DNA of 58,825 bases from Setaria digitata (lineage: Eukaryota; Nematoda; Chromadorea; Rhabditida; Setariidae): NCBI GenBank assembly GCA_003640385.1, contig RCAB01000407.1:1-58825 (forward strand), written 5' to 3'. How positions within the stretch are numbered: the stretch's first letter is position 1; the number at the start of each line of letters is the position of its first letter. Shown here one piece after another: positions 26,801 to 38,800 of this stretch. Both the position numbers and the translations under genes were made by a program. Under the pieces are notes generated by a model. The model had not been told where the DNA came from and searched no databases. It was given only the letters and a program-made list of their open reading frames with translations.

Positions 26801-29800
26801 CATCTGCCGTTCATTATTTTTATCAGTAGAATACGTAGTGGTTTTGAATTGCTCTTCTACAGTCCAGGATTTTTTGTCGATAGTTATGATTCCAAAATTT
26901 GTTTTGACATCTGTCGTTGTATCTCTTAATTCTTTCGATTCAGTAGAGTCACTTCCTACTACTTGAGTCGTTTTCTTCGGTTTGGTAGTCTCCAAAATCG
27001 TGGTTGGTTCTATTTTTATACTTTTCATTAATTCTGATTTAAAAGCCGACTTTGGACTTAAGCTATAGGTATCAGTTTTAGGAGCTATAGAAGATGTGAA
27101 TTTCCTAGTAAAATTTATTTCACTTGAAACTACTCCAAGAGCTTCTGACGCTGAAAATTTCAAATCTGAAGTAGGAACAACGAGACTTTCTGAGCCTCTT
27201 TCTGATGTTGTTGCTTTCGTAGTAGTCTGATATACCGACGTTTTTAAAGTGCTGAAACCGACTATTCCGTGCTTTTCTGTTCCTTCCCTGGTTTTGTACT
27301 CGACATCAAGAGTGTCTGTTGATGGCGATGGAGTTGTAGTGATTGTGAGAATTCCGTCAGACGCTTTTTCGCTAGTTTTATTAGATTTTAATAACAGTGA
27401 AGTACCAGCTCCTGGAGCTCCACTACTACTGGCTTCTCCTGTTCCATGTACACTACCAGATCCAATTCCTTCTCCAGAGCCCTCGACTACCCCATCCTCT
27501 CTATTAGTTTCTCGTCTTTCTTCCTTGGTTGAAGACACCGAATACCCCTCTTCCCTTGTTCGATTTCTTTGCGTGCCTGAAAATTTTACACTTCGTGCCA
27601 AATGAATATTAAAGAAAAAAATCTAAAAAAATGAAAGAGCAAGCTGCTCACGAAATCTCGACATGCTTTCTTGTCGTGTCCGAATTTTTAATTAAAATTT
27701 TTTGATAATGAGGCAAGAGCAGTGCAATTTTTCCGAGTATATATATTAAAAAAAAAGTCATTTTCTTGAACAGGCAACAATACCTAACCATTTGATAAAA
27801 CATTTTCTAATTGGAGTAATGTCTAAACTACTAGGCACTTTGCAGTTGCTTTCTGCAAACTGGAAATAGCTGTAAGGTGTATAATATCTGAACTTATATA
27901 ATACATGTGAACTTTTGACAGTCATTATTTGGTTTAATTTTCCCTTTGAGCATAGATAAAAATCATACCGATGCCAATCAGCAATCCATCTTTGTCCCTT
28001 GTCACATTCCATTTTCTGCTTTCGATCCGACCACGGCCAATGATTATCGCATGACCTGTGAAATTTCGCCATTCACCTACCGTTTCAATGGCCCATCCAT
28101 TCTTTCGTCTGTTGTTGCTTATCTTACTTTCATCAGGACTATCACTCCAAACCTCATACCCAGTGTTGCTTTTATCAGTATTGATAGTGGCCTCAGAGAC
28201 AGAAGCACCATCTCCTTTCCCGATTATAATTTTATCAATTCCAGAAGAGAGAACGCGTTGCTTCCCGTCATTATCATCCGTCTCCTGTTCACGGCGATCA
28301 GCAATTTCCAGACCGATGCAGTCTGATAAGGTTGAATTTGCGGTGCAACATGCGAATGAGCCACGTAAGTTGACACACCAAGAATTGGACTGGTTGCAAA
28401 GGCCAAGTTCACACTCATTAACATCTGCAAGAAAAGACGGCATTATTTTCGTGATGTTTTTTCAGCTGTCTGAGACCGCTCGAAATTTAAGTAGGTTGGA
28501 GTTAATCACTTACGGCTTTCTGCAACTTTTTAATTAGCAATGATGCTTACCAATACAACCTTCGAAAGTATTCCCAATGAAGCCATCGTTGCAGCGACAG
28601 GTACCGTTAACACAGTGCGAATCAAGTGGACAGCCAAAATAGCATGCAAGTCCAAACTGTTCCGTTGATATCACTTGTCTGTCGATAATTAGAAATCCAC
28701 CTGTCGCTTTATTCTGAATGCTTCCAGTTGAGAAAGTCCGGCGAACACCTTCAATTTAATGTCTGAGTACAGCTACTATTGGGGGTCAGTCAGTGAACTG
28801 GGGACGAAAGGTTGGTGCCAAAATCATTAGTATGGTGCGTTGTATGTTTTGAATAATGAATTCCTTGTAACTTCGTCAGTTCGAAAACACAGTACAGAAG
28901 ATTACGAATAATATGGTGAAAATATTACCATCAAATTTACTGTTGCGGATAAGACATTCAGGATTTCTGGACTCGGCGTTGCAACAGACGAACCCGCCGA
29001 ACATATTGACACACCATTCACCAGCTCCTGGACACTGCTTATCATTCTCACATTCATTTATATCTGCAGTTATGTCGTGTGTGATATTTGTCTTATCTTG
29101 AGGAAGAAAATGATTTGAAGCTGGTAGTTACAAGACTACAATTACTGCAAACTTGTCTATCAAAGGATGTGGTAAAATGTTTCCATCAACAAGAGTACGG
29201 TCACATTTACGCTGCTGCTAACGCAAATCATTGATCGGTTTTTTTTTTTTTTTTATTCTTTGAAGTATTCATTTAGCTTTATTAGGATGGAGCTATTTGT
29301 CCCAAAAATAGACAAGTTTTTTTTTGGCAGTAAAAAACTTTTAAGAGAGTTTAAGAGATAATTTGAGAAAATCATTTTTGCTTTGGTTGAAAATACGAGC
29401 AGCTTTTTAAAATGCAAATTTTTTGAACTGAAAGTGCAAGTAGAGACTTACCAGAACATTTAAAACGGGGATCGCCATGAAATCCTTCCATGCATTGACA
29501 TGTTTCATTGTAACATACAGCGTGCAGTCCACAACCTCCAGAACAGAATGCACCTTTTTCTAGAAATAGCAAGGTGAAATGTATCATTTACTATCATTTA
29601 CTCGAAATGCACAGAGATGTTCCGCAAGATAAAGATCTCGAAGCGAGTGCAATTTTTCATTCTAAATGAAATCATCAGTTTCAAGCAAAAATACCTCGAA
29701 TACACTTTTTATCGTCCAAGTCTTCCTCGCAACATATATATCCTCCATCGATATTCACACAACGTGTTGCACTTGTTTGACTTTCACAAGGATTCTGCTT

Positions 29801-32800
29801 AGCTGCACATTCGTTTACATCTATAAACATCCTGTCATTTTAGAAATATTCGATGTAATTGATTTATAGTGTGAGGAATCAGAATCTAGTTTGAAGAATG
29901 ATGCAAAAGTACAAGATGTTCAGAGAACTTCAGTTATGATAGAACTCTTCATAAAACTACTAACCGTAGCAATTCAGTCCGTCACCAATGTATCCTGACT
30001 GACATATACACATCCGTAGAGTACCAATACAAAAGGCATGTCGGTCACAAATGCCTTCTTGTTGACTACAATCATTCAGCGCTAAAATTCAGTCCATTTA
30101 GCTTTTTTCACTTCGTACTTAAATATCAAAAAAAGACTCAAATATGAGAAAGTTTAAGCTTGAGAGACTGACGTGTGCAAGTTCCACCATCACCGGTAAA
30201 GCCATCTTCACAAATACACTGATAACTTCCTATCAAATTAACACAGCTGGCACGTTTGTCGCACTCAGAAATCCTTTCCGAACATTCATCAACGTCAACG
30301 CATGTTCCATTTACCAAACGATATCCAGCGTCGCATTTTTTCACACATTTAAATGTGCCAATCTGTGAGAATATTTCCCATAAAATCTATTACAGAAAAG
30401 TTACAGATACTGCATTATTAAGGCAAATTACTACCGCCAAGTTGGGAATTGGGGGATCAGCCTCTACTTTTAAAACTTTCGGAATCATACGTGCTGATAG
30501 CATGCATACTACTACTTTTCTTTGTGAAGGTTGTTGTATACGTTCTAATATCATTAGAAGTAAGATTTCACCTCGTTTTGACACTTAAAATTTTCTGGAC
30601 AGTTATGCAATTCTTGCGCACACTCATCGATGTCTATAAATTTTTTTTCATTAGGCTTTAAAAATGTGTTGCAAAATATTTTGTGTTCTCCCTAGTAAGA
30701 TGTAAAAGGATTTATTTCTACATACGGCAATATCAATTAATAAATCTTCCTTATCTAGTTTAGATTTTTTATGTGTAATAAAATAGCAAGAGGATAAACG
30801 TAATTAATTCTGAATTCATGCAAATGATTTCTTTTAACGTGAACGAAACAAACCTCTACTCACGTGCAAATGTCTGGAAGAAACTGACTCTTGGAAGACT
30901 TTTATGGTTCAATTTCTATTTAAACATATTTGTTACTCTTCTGTTCCTTTAAAGGGTAGCTTTTTTTTTTAAATAACAAGTCAGTTAATTACCGGCGCAA
31001 CGTTCAAGGGGTATGCCCAGTGGCTGGAATCCTTCAGTACAGTTGCAGAAAAAAGCCCCCGGCAAATTAACGCATGTCGAAAATTCCGGACATTGAGCTG
31101 TTCCTGTCTCGCATTCATTGATATCTTAAAATAAAAATGTATTTCCATTATTGCTATTTCGACAATTATTGACTTTTAATAATCAGCTATTCCCCATTTT
31201 TAATAGCTAACTGAACAGTTGGTAAAGGTTGTGCAAAAGTTTTGATAGATTCATTTGAGTCACAACAACTAAAAGACGAATGCTTTTGGAAAGTACGACC
31301 GCAAAGTTTTGTTTCGTTTTTTTTTTTTTTTTTTTTTTTTGAATTCCTTCTCTTCAGACAGTCACACATGTTTGTTGCAATAGAAAAAAGCATAGAAAAA
31401 AATGAGAAAAGAGACAATAAAACTCCATCTTGTTATATATGACAGTTCTGGTGGACCTCACTGAATTTCTCTAATGATAAACGAAAATATTCTCCTCCTC
31501 ACCCATTTTTTTCAATTTAAAAAATCCTTTTCTATCACCTCCATAAATACTTCCCGTCCTACCTTCAATAAAAAAGTTTTTTAATTAACCAATATCTCCA
31601 CTAGCAAGGTGGAACTGTATTGTCATTTTGTCTTTTTTTCTATGTTTTTCACTCTCATTATTTGTTTCTTTTGCCTATTCCTACCAGTAATTTTTGGTAT
31701 TGCTGAGAATAGTATTGGTTGTCAACGATGTTGAAAGAAGATATTTTAAAGACAAAAATTTTCTAAGCTAAATCACCTCATGTGACCCAACTTGCCCTTC
31801 TCATTAGTTAGTTTCTAGTTCTCTTTACAAATGACTGTGACAAGTTGATATGAAATTTTTGAAACTATCAGCGAAAAGTTTTGGGAATCAATGAAAATTT
31901 GTTTTCTTCTGAGGAAAATACAAATCCTGCTGCTGACACTAAACAAATGATCGATCATGGCGACTTTTGGTGGCCTTGTCCTATTAAATTTGAACCCACC
32001 GCTCATGAATTTCACACACATAAGAATTGCCTCTCAATCTGGAAAGGAGTTATTTTCATTATCTACTGACAATGGAAATAGCTCATCGAACAAAAACGAG
32101 AACTCTTGTCGAGGTTTCAAAAAATATAATTTCTTTGACATTCCATTAAATGACTATTAAATGAACTCAGTTTTGATGGCAGAGGAGAAAGAAATTACAA
32201 CTGAAGAATTGCAGGGTCATTTTGATGACACGAGAAAATGGAAAGGATTCAAAGATTAATGATTGCAGATGTAATCATATTTCAAGCTGTTTTTAACTAT
32301 CAAAGTAAAGCATCGGTCAGCCATATCCTTTTGCAACTTCTGAATACAGACCAAAAAGTAAACTAACATCAGAAATGAAATGAAGCCCTTCACGAAGAAT
32401 CAACCAAGCAAAATGAACTTCAACTACCAAAAAGAGCGAGGCAGCGAAATAAGCACGATATGGAAAATAGTGGAATTTGTAAAAATTTCAGACTTACTCA
32501 ATGTTTTGCTGTTATTCTCGATAATAGAGCAAATAAATGAAAATAAACATCGTTGCTTCTGTACTCTGATGTTAACAAGTAAAACATATTTTTAAGGATT
32601 AGGATGGAAGCTTTCCTACCAGAACAATTATGACCATCTCCTTGAAAGCCAGGAAAGCAACTGCAGGAATATGACCCGTAAGTGTTTCGGCAATGCGCCA
32701 ACCAATGACATGGCTTGTCCTTGCATTCATTGTTGTCTGAGGTCAAAGCAAAAATAATAAAACTAAAATTAAGATTGAAAAAAATCATTTCACTTTCTCC

Positions 32801-35123
32801 CTTCAAGGAACATTATCCTCAAGTAATAAGAAAGACGTGGTACCATTGAGTTCGCATTCAGGACCGTGATATCCGGCATTGCAGTAGCATTGGCCCTGAG
32901 TACCATCGAACAAACATGCACCCCGCTGATTGCATGTTGAATTACACTGGCTGCCTGTAGTATGAACATAGGTGTTCAAAAATATATTTGAATGAACTCT
33001 CATAATAATTAGTGATGCGAATGGTCCTCCTTTATGGAACTTCCAAATTAATTAATTGCACATTTCATTTGCTTATTTACATTTATGTATAGTTGCGACT
33101 GCTCGAATAAACTTACCAAAAGAGTCAACTTTGCACCGTTCCACTTTCTCAGGAACTTTACGTACTGTTAGAAAAGACTACAGACGTGATCGTCACTACA
33201 GGAGTAGTTAAATTGTTTTTCATTTTTTGTGACAACCAGACATTCTTGCTAGCCCCTTTCAGACACTTTACTAGCTTTTAATTCTAGATTTATTAATAGT
33301 AGATTTAATAGCACTTTAAATAATATTATCCAGAAATGTTAGTCAAAGTTATGCAGTGCGATCAAAAATATTAAGTGAAAAAATATAGAAGCTGTTAATA
33401 TTTAAATTTATTAAAAATGATAATTAAAAAGATCAATTCATCAATTTATTAAGCAAGCACAATTGTGATTAATGGATGCCTAATGACTGATTGTAGATCA
33501 GTTAATGAACAAATTTTTGATACTTTATCGAAATAGATCTTATCCAACTTAGAAACTTTAATAGCTCGCATTCCCGTCTTAGATTGACTATCGATTACTC
33601 ATTGAAAGGGTCTAAACAATTGATGCTTGGAAGTGGATTTTTATGATTTCAACTTTGACAGTTGCATTACAAAGTTTTCCTTTCAGGTATCATAGTCTGT
33701 CGTTCTAAATGAAAATTGCTATATACGCACGAGGAATATTTTTAGGTTTTTTCTTCAGATAAGGAAATTGCCTTAACCGTTTATAGAAAAAATGAGAAAC
33801 AATTTTGACAAAAGAATTCCGTTTCGCTGACTCTTCGAAAATTTTAGAGCCCATTTATGGTGATGCTGCGTAAAGGTGAGGACCGACAGCAATTTTCGTA
33901 ACTGTTACCAACTCATCCAACAACGAAAAAGCCGAAATTGGAGGAAGTTCATTGGCACCAAATACAAACTACAGAGGTGGTAGTCAAAACGGTTATGGAT
34001 TAAAAGTGGGTATAGAAAAAAGCGCTCTTTAATTAAAAGAGAAAAATAATTCACTGTTTTAAATAACCGAAAGAAAATCGATAGTTTACCATAAATATTC
34101 AAGATGTATCGAAAAAGTTATGGCCGTTTATGAGAATTAAAATCTAAAACTTTTCGAAATGGAACTGCTTTTTTAAAATAATTTCTTTTATTAATTCTCA
34201 TTGAAGTAAAGAAAATCTTTTCTTCGATAACGATTAATAAAAAATATATATACATATGTTTTGTCAATCAATATACATTTGATGTATTATTTGAAATATT
34301 TTCAACTTTTTTCTTTTGATTATAAGAAGGCTTCTGAATGAGAAAAAATTGATTTTAGTGTTGTTACGATCATCCAGCTACGATATCTTTTCGCTTTTTA
34401 AAATTGTAACCAAATCTTAACTTTTTTCATTTTAAACCAATCTGAATGTTTAGTTACTGAGAAATTTTCATCATTTAGAATATAAGCTTGATATGAGTCA
34501 TAAATATTATAGATTTCCTTTTATTAAAGAAAGGGAACTTTTCTTTTTAACTTAGCTTTTTATGTTTCCTTTCTTCAAATCACTTTTTCTTTCAAACAAA
34601 AATAAGGAAGAACCAAAGGGCTTCTTAGGTAAGCAATTTGAGCAATTGGACATACTGACGTAATGGAAAGGGAAGCACCATAATTGTAATACTTCATTGG
34701 ATTTTAAATTTTGCTGTCTGGCATAAGGACGAATGAAACAATGAGATTGAATTTTTATCAAAATCATTTTGATTGACCAAATCTCTTCAGATCTGTGTCA
34801 TAGATTCTACATTTTTTTGCAGCTTCTTGACAAATTTTATAAAAATTCGAAAAAGTACCGCAGTATGGGAAGCTTTCATCGTGCATTGCTGGATTACTGT
34901 AGCAGTCTGACCTGCCGTCACACAGGATTGAGATGTGATGTAAATGGAGATCATCTGAGTGTGCCGAATGTTGACAAATGACTGTGCCGGTGTCAAAGTT
35001 AACGACAAATGTTGGCCGCATGTCAAGCATTGATGAGTTCACGAAGCTTTTCGTGATTGCATCGCAAGGCCGTAGTAGTACGCCGTATAACGTTGTCCAC
35101 AGCAACAATAGTCGGTTTAGCAT
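12331..35123 (-). CDS. fbn-1: FBN-1-like giant EGF / mucin / ZP-domain transmembrane protein, 39 exons
   Basis: Exons 5' to 3' include 34859-35123, 33117-33164, 32844-32954, 32620-32736, 30993-31124, 30572-30633, 30173-30362, 29965-30081, 29695-29820, 29452-29559, 28929-29063, 28551-28748, 27969-28424, 22976-27576; the remaining 25 lie between 12331 and 22800. The total is 11,136 nt in a single open frame of 3,711 codons plus stop. Order: signal peptide, LDLa-like segment with CDGRSDC, about eleven EGF modules, a 1,533-codon Ser/Thr-rich exon (residues about 689-2222), about twelve EGF modules, a second Ser/Thr linker, about eight EGF modules, a ZP domain (about 3341-3575), a transmembrane helix (about 3658-3682) and a short basic tail. 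Many EGF modules begin DIDEC or DVNEC, the calcium-binding form. This layout fits nematode FBN-1, an apical matrix protein that helps epidermis resist mechanical strain. Extra small in-phase exons may be missed. The ortholog name is inferred; the architecture is read directly. Confidence 0.85.
13735..13886. repeat. Perfect 76-bp tandem duplication spanning a ZP-exon splice acceptor
   Basis: Copies 13735-13810 and 13811-13886 are identical. Each contains the minus-strand acceptor TTGAGTTTAG and the first bases of the ZP exon 13575-13740, so two acceptors compete. Splicing to the upstream copy would add GTA GCA TTT TTC and run into an in-frame TAA, so the acceptor next to the exon must be the productive one. 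Confidence 0.92.
14969..15003 (-). repeat. Decayed copy of the 5' edge of the first ZP exon
   Basis: Resembles 14776-14814, the splice acceptor and start of ZP exon 14616-14806, with several substitutions and a small deletion. Read on the minus strand it still has a TTTTAG acceptor but then meets a TGA in the frame that would be needed. It is a relic of a local duplication, not a usable exon. Confidence 0.6.
22976..27576 (-). other. 4.6-kb single exon encoding Ser/Thr-rich mucin-like domain
   Basis: One uninterrupted exon of 4,601 nt. It starts after TTTTCAG with [11 protein letters not shown] and ends ISQQ before GTAAGATT. The composition is dominated by Ser, Thr, Glu, Lys and Val with very few Cys and little predicted fold, as in extended O-glycosylated linkers. 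The first 60 residues hold [11 protein letters not shown], and [12 protein letters not shown] and EMESSGEEP occur further on; these acidic Ser-Gly sites look like glycosaminoglycan attachment points. The Met seen just upstream in the same frame (at 27601) lies in the intron and is not the start. Long open frames on the other strand here are composition shadows. Confidence 0.85.
31321..31340. repeat. Poly-T tract in FBN-1-like intron 4
   Basis: A T run of about 20 bases or more, followed by GAATTCC. Similar runs occur at 6021-6040, 16158-16178 (A), 29241-29254 and 44121-44140 (A). They are ordinary homopolymers and a likely source of length errors in the assembly. Confidence 0.8.
31870..32480 (+). 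pseudogene. Possible coding relic or nested gene inside FBN-1-like intron 4
   Basis: Plus-strand reading shows several protein-like segments close together. One frame gives [20 protein letters not shown] and onward to 32042. An overlapping frame gives [13 protein letters not shown] and [13 protein letters not shown] up to a TAA at 32158-32160, and after that stop the same frame continues [18 protein letters not shown] to 32259. Near 32315 another segment reads [17 protein letters not shown]. Two frames and several stops in 600 bp, without room for introns, suggest a decayed gene or retrocopy. I do not recognise the family, and chance open reading in AT-rich DNA is not excluded. Confidence 0.25.
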
Positions 35124-35502
35124 TTTCTGGCTACCAACCGCTTATCCCTTAACACTTCCTGTCCTCGATCTTCACAACAAACTTTAAAATCCAAAACTAT
35201 ATCATGAGATTATGCTAACAACATATTAAGAGAAAGTGCGAAATGCAACGAATTGTAAACGAAATAACCTGACTGAGTGCAAATTGATCTCTGAAATTGT
35301 GAGTGAAAAGTTTAACTTCAATTTAAACGTATGTGTTGTTGGTTGAAAGGATGGCTGGAGATGAATCTTGCTTTAACGAAAAGAAGGATAATTTCAAAAA
35401 GGATGAAGGAACTATCTTTGCAGGTTCATTTACGGAAACTTTGTTACAATTTTTGCCGGGTTCAAGCTATTGCAATTAAGGCGATTCCTACTAAAAAATC
35501 TC

Positions 35503-35601
35503 CACCCTAAAAGATACTGAAACAGCAAACCACATCGACAGGGCTCAATTCCATAAAGAGAGAACGGTGTGTATAAAGATGTTTCAGTATCTTTTAGGGT
35601 G
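35503..35601. repeat. Perfect 22-bp inverted repeat with a 55-base spacer
   Basis: 35503-35524 (CACCCTAAAAGATACTGAAA and two more bases) is exactly complementary to 35580-35601, with weak partial pairing continuing into the spacer. It could form a hairpin RNA or be the terminal repeats of a tiny non-autonomous element. It lies upstream of the FBN-1-like gene and outside any exon. Confidence 0.8.
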
Positions 35602-35820
35602 ATCGACGTGAACTGATAACTCATATTTACGTGTTCAAGAGAAATAAATGCAATTCTTGATCCCGATCATTTTACCAAATACTTGTTAAAACCTTAAAAA
35701 ATTTTAAAAAAAATTTAAATTTAAAAAATTTTAACAAAAAAAGTTCGCTTTTAAAACATTTACTAAAAGAAATGGCAACAACGCTGCTATCCACTACAAA
35801 GTAAAAGCATAGAAGTCGTG

Positions 35821-35862
35821 CAGGATAAAGCTTTGAGACTTAAGTTTCAAAGTCTTATCCTG
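35821..35862. repeat. Imperfect 42-bp palindrome
   Basis: CAGGATAAAGCTTTGAGACT at 35821-35840 is mirrored by the complement at 35843-35862 with three mismatches and almost no loop. It lies 220 bp from the inverted repeat at 35503-35601. Function unknown. Confidence 0.75.
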
Positions 35863-38800
35863 TAGAGAGAGCGTGGCAGTTCTGAGAATTTATTGGACTT
35901 CCTTTATCTTTCAAATTGATCCTACTGATAAGAAGATTAAACAAGCAAATTTTTAAAAGCAGAGATATAAAATTTGGCAGAAAGGTGACGATACTTTTCC
36001 AATAACTCGAGTTGTGGAGTGGGAGGACTGTAAACATTCGTGTTATCGTAAATACCAAACAATCAAATAGACATATTTAGACAATAAAGTCAAAAATAGG
36101 AATACTGCTAAACAAAGCGATCTTTTGTGTGTTAAAAATTTATTTCGCAAATAAATTAATGGTGATTAAAGCAGATATGTAACATAGTAAGATGCGAAAG
36201 TCATCACTTATGATTTAAAAATTGAATTATGAATAGCAAGTTAAATATTATCGCATCCTAATTTCTATAAGTTACAAAATACTTTTTGGACAAAAGTAGG
36301 TTTTTTCGCAATTTATTCAATGATTAATTAAACAATAAGATCTAATAGAAAGCTGTGAGTGCCGGCAGTTGTTCAAATGAGATGGTTTCTGAGTGAAGTA
36401 AATGGTAATATAGAGTAGTGGAGTATTTTAAAAAAGACGTTGAACTTTAATTTGAGCAGTTTAGCTCTTGTAAAATAGAATTGACTCCCGAAGAAAACGG
36501 TACTTATTTGGAATTAACAATAGAGAGGTTGCTGAATTTCTCCTTATTTAAGTTTCAAAAAAGTGTGCATGAGGAATGCAGTGGATGAAATTTCGATGAG
36601 AGAATAAATGAAGACATACTTCTTCTTCTGTCTTGACTGTCCAAGTAATACTAAGAGGAGGAGTTTGGCGGTAGAGACCGAAAATCGGAGTGATGGACTT
36701 GCTGTTGGCGACAAAAATTGTGATGCAACAGAAGAGGATGGTGTCAACTCCCTTTTATATGATGATATCGATACAAAAAACTAATACAAACAAAAATTTC
36801 TATTTTCTAGATGGAGGAAGAAATTCCCCAGTCATCTTGTTGCCTTCTGGCTTCTTTTTCAGACGGCTAAGGTCATCGGAAAACAAAAACTGGGTGACAT
36901 ACATATTTGATTTTAACTTTCAATGTGAAACTGTCAGTATTTTACCAAAAGACTTTAATAAAAAAGTAGGACATCAACAACAGCAATCAGTGTTTTCAAG
37001 TCGTTACCTCTGCGTAATGTATAGCTTATTATCTACGTAATTTCATTCCATCCTATCAGGAATAATTTAATTTTGCTGCGTAGTCAAAATTCTTCAAAAT
37101 ATTTTGATGGAATGAGACGAATAAAAAGGGACTTGGAGGCGTCGATGACAGTGTTCCATAAATCTCGATACGAATTAATAAACTTTTAGCTTATTATTTC
37201 AAATATAATTTGTGTCCTTTATTCAATCCAGTCTATCTTAGATCGATCGATTTAAAACCTTGCGAAAGTAACCCATCGTCTTATTTTATTTCAGTTTGTT
37301 TATTTTTCGATGCAACTGCAAATTCTCATGAGGATGCCGCGGAATCAATGCCTGAAGGACGTAGTTTTCGGCTGATTTATAATGATTATGTTTTCAGTTA
37401 GAGAAGGTTAAGGCCGCGGTCTTCTACGTTTCCTATACTACTCGTCATTTTTGAAGTAATAAAATTCCTTATTCCTTTGGAATATACAATTGTGAAATCG
37501 TGAAATCGATTGAATGCTTCAGATCACTTCTTTCATTATCAAATATTAACAGTGTGATGAAAGAGACTGAGTTAGTTGTACGCCCCGTTTAGCAAACTAA
37601 AGAAGGAAGGTAACTTAGTAATTCTATTTCAGTTTCCAAGTTCTGATATCCAGGACTACATTTTGAAGCTCTTCAGATTTCCACCTCCTTGAAAATTTGC
37701 AACTCAATAATTTACAATCTTTGAATCTTATTCCATTTTAACAAAATCAAGGTTCCATCGAATTTCGAAAGTTTGTATCCTGAATGGTCTGATATAGCCG
37801 AGGATTTCTCAAATTAAAAAAAATTGTGTACGATATAGATTTCCTGCAAGCTTTGGTGAAATCTTGTATTTACTAGCCTGAGAGCACCTTCAAATCTTAT
37901 GATTAATTTGAATTGTTCAAAAATCAACAAGTTGGCTTGAAATTATCAAAAGAGTTCTGTGAAATGCGTGGTCCTTATCTAAGATCATTTGTTAATTCCA
38001 AATGTTACAGAGAATTTACGAACTTTGATGAATATGGGAACAAATGCTCCTGATTTTAATAATAAGTCAATAGATTAGTGTCGGGAACAGAGCAACTGAA
38101 ATATGAATTTAATGCAAATAATTTTATTTTCATTGAAACTTTATGAAATAGGAAATGGTTGGATCTTAACACTTCTATCGAAATACCGCTTCCGTTGTCA
38201 AAGTTAAATGAGTGCAAAAGTCATCAGTCCATGATCGACAGAAATAGGTGTGTTAAAAGTGATAACCAGATAAAGGATAATTACATTATGAAATAATAAA
38301 GGGAAGACAACAAGTCTTCGATGTAAACGTAAATCAAAGAGATCTTTAGATGACACAGTTCTTCCGATAGCAAAATTGGGGTCAATAAGCGTATTTAATG
38401 GCTTATTTAATTCGATTTAGAAATTTGATTTCACTCTCGAATTGGATGATTCTAGGCTTTAATAAAATGGTTTATAAGCAATATTACAAAAAAATTAGGA
38501 TGGTACGAAAAAATATATTAAAAAGCTTGATGATAAATTACTGATAAATTACGAAAAGAAAGAAAGCCCCTCAAACACTGAAGTAGCAAACTGTAGTAAG
38601 AATTTAATAATGCAAAAGTGAGGAGGCAGTAATATGCTTTGACAACTGTGTCGTTTAAAATTTGGAGAAATTATGATGAACTGCTTGAATCGGTGGATGA
38701 AGAGATCAAATAAGATTGTAATAAAACAAACCAAGAAGCAAACGACACACTGAGATTCTGAGTACGAAACATGGCTCAGAAGTCGATTAAAAGAGGAAAG

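Noticed and set aside
27577..27601. Methionine codon just upstream of the giant exon as an independent start
   Set aside because: It lies before a TTTTCAG acceptor whose phase matches the donor at 27969, and the upstream EGF exons join in frame.
29239..29254. T-run plus short frames as a possible retroposon tail
   Set aside because: No target-site duplication or coding relic beside it; similar homopolymers occur throughout the window.
36544..37401. Short frames around 36.5-37.4 kb, one with a hydrophobic core
   Set aside because: No recognisable domain, no consistent exon chain, and A/T-driven composition.
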